Position numbers and translations under genes: made by a program. Shown here one piece after another: positions 5,033-5,050 of a DNA stretch of 5,050 nucleotides (its first letter is position 1; the number at the start of each line of letters is the position of its first letter). Origin of the DNA: Bacteroidota bacterium (GTDB lineage: Bacteria > Bacteroidota > Ignavibacteria > UBA10030); NCBI GenBank assembly GCA_003519375.1, contig DOWV01000133.1, positions 2,883 to 7,932 of the forward strand. Reading direction: 5' to 3'. The notes under the pieces are model-generated. The model did not search any database and was not told where the DNA came from. It was given only the letters and a program-made list of their open reading frames with translations.

Positions 5033-5050
5033 ATGGCCGAACGGAAAGTG
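5033..5050 (+). CDS. Possible start of the next gene, cut by window end
   Basis: An ATG at 5033, 18 bases after the methyltransferase stop, opens a frame reading MAERKV to the window edge. Only six codons are visible and the upstream CGGA-type match is weak, so this is a guess from spacing and position. Confidence 0.25.

Overview
The window looks like ordinary bacterial chromosome, moderately GC-rich (roughly 50-55 % by eye), with every convincing gene on the + strand. Several genes have Shine-Dalgarno-type start sites, and one pair overlaps by ATGA. I see no rRNA, tRNA, CRISPR array, transposase or integrase gene. The phylum cannot be fixed from these genes. The protein types (LamG lipoprotein, PD40-like protein, beta-carbonic anhydrase, ICMT-like methyltransferase) are widespread in Gram-negative environmental bacteria, and the lipoprotein-type signal is compatible with that.

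Layout. Bases 1-395 hold the C-terminal end of a WD40-like (PD40/TolB-type) beta-propeller protein that begins before the window. Bases 493-1482 encode a fold-type II PLP enzyme of the cysteine synthase family with altered substrate and phosphate loops. It overlaps by 4 bp a short gene (1479-1841) whose first ~45 residues resemble the start of a DUF1801 protein but whose remainder does not, so it is probably a truncated remnant. Bases 1600-1974 hold only small uncertain reading frames, one with a signal-peptide-like start. Bases 1975-2604 encode a beta-class carbonic anhydrase-like protein with all expected zinc ligands. Bases 2774-3165 hold a LamG (concanavalin-A-like) lipoprotein whose beginning and end lie in different frames with the middle missing, so it is a pseudogene. 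Bases 3166-3369 are non-coding and contain a dense set of repeats, including a 21-base palindrome. The last third encodes three small membrane proteins: a zinc-ribbon protein with two membrane segments (3370-3729), an uncharacterised protein with a soluble N-terminus and two membrane segments (3965-4435), and an isoprenylcysteine carboxyl methyltransferase-like enzyme (4514-5014). A possible next gene starts at 5033.

How the genes relate. Apart from the PLP enzyme/DUF1801 overlap there is no tight operon, and the genes do not form an obvious pathway. The middle of the window looks like a region of gene decay between intact housekeeping-type genes. I did not find a convincing undescribed system. 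The points most worth a second look are the repeat cluster at 3223-3301, the split LamG gene, the truncated gene coupled to the PLP enzyme, and the divergent active-site loops of that enzyme.
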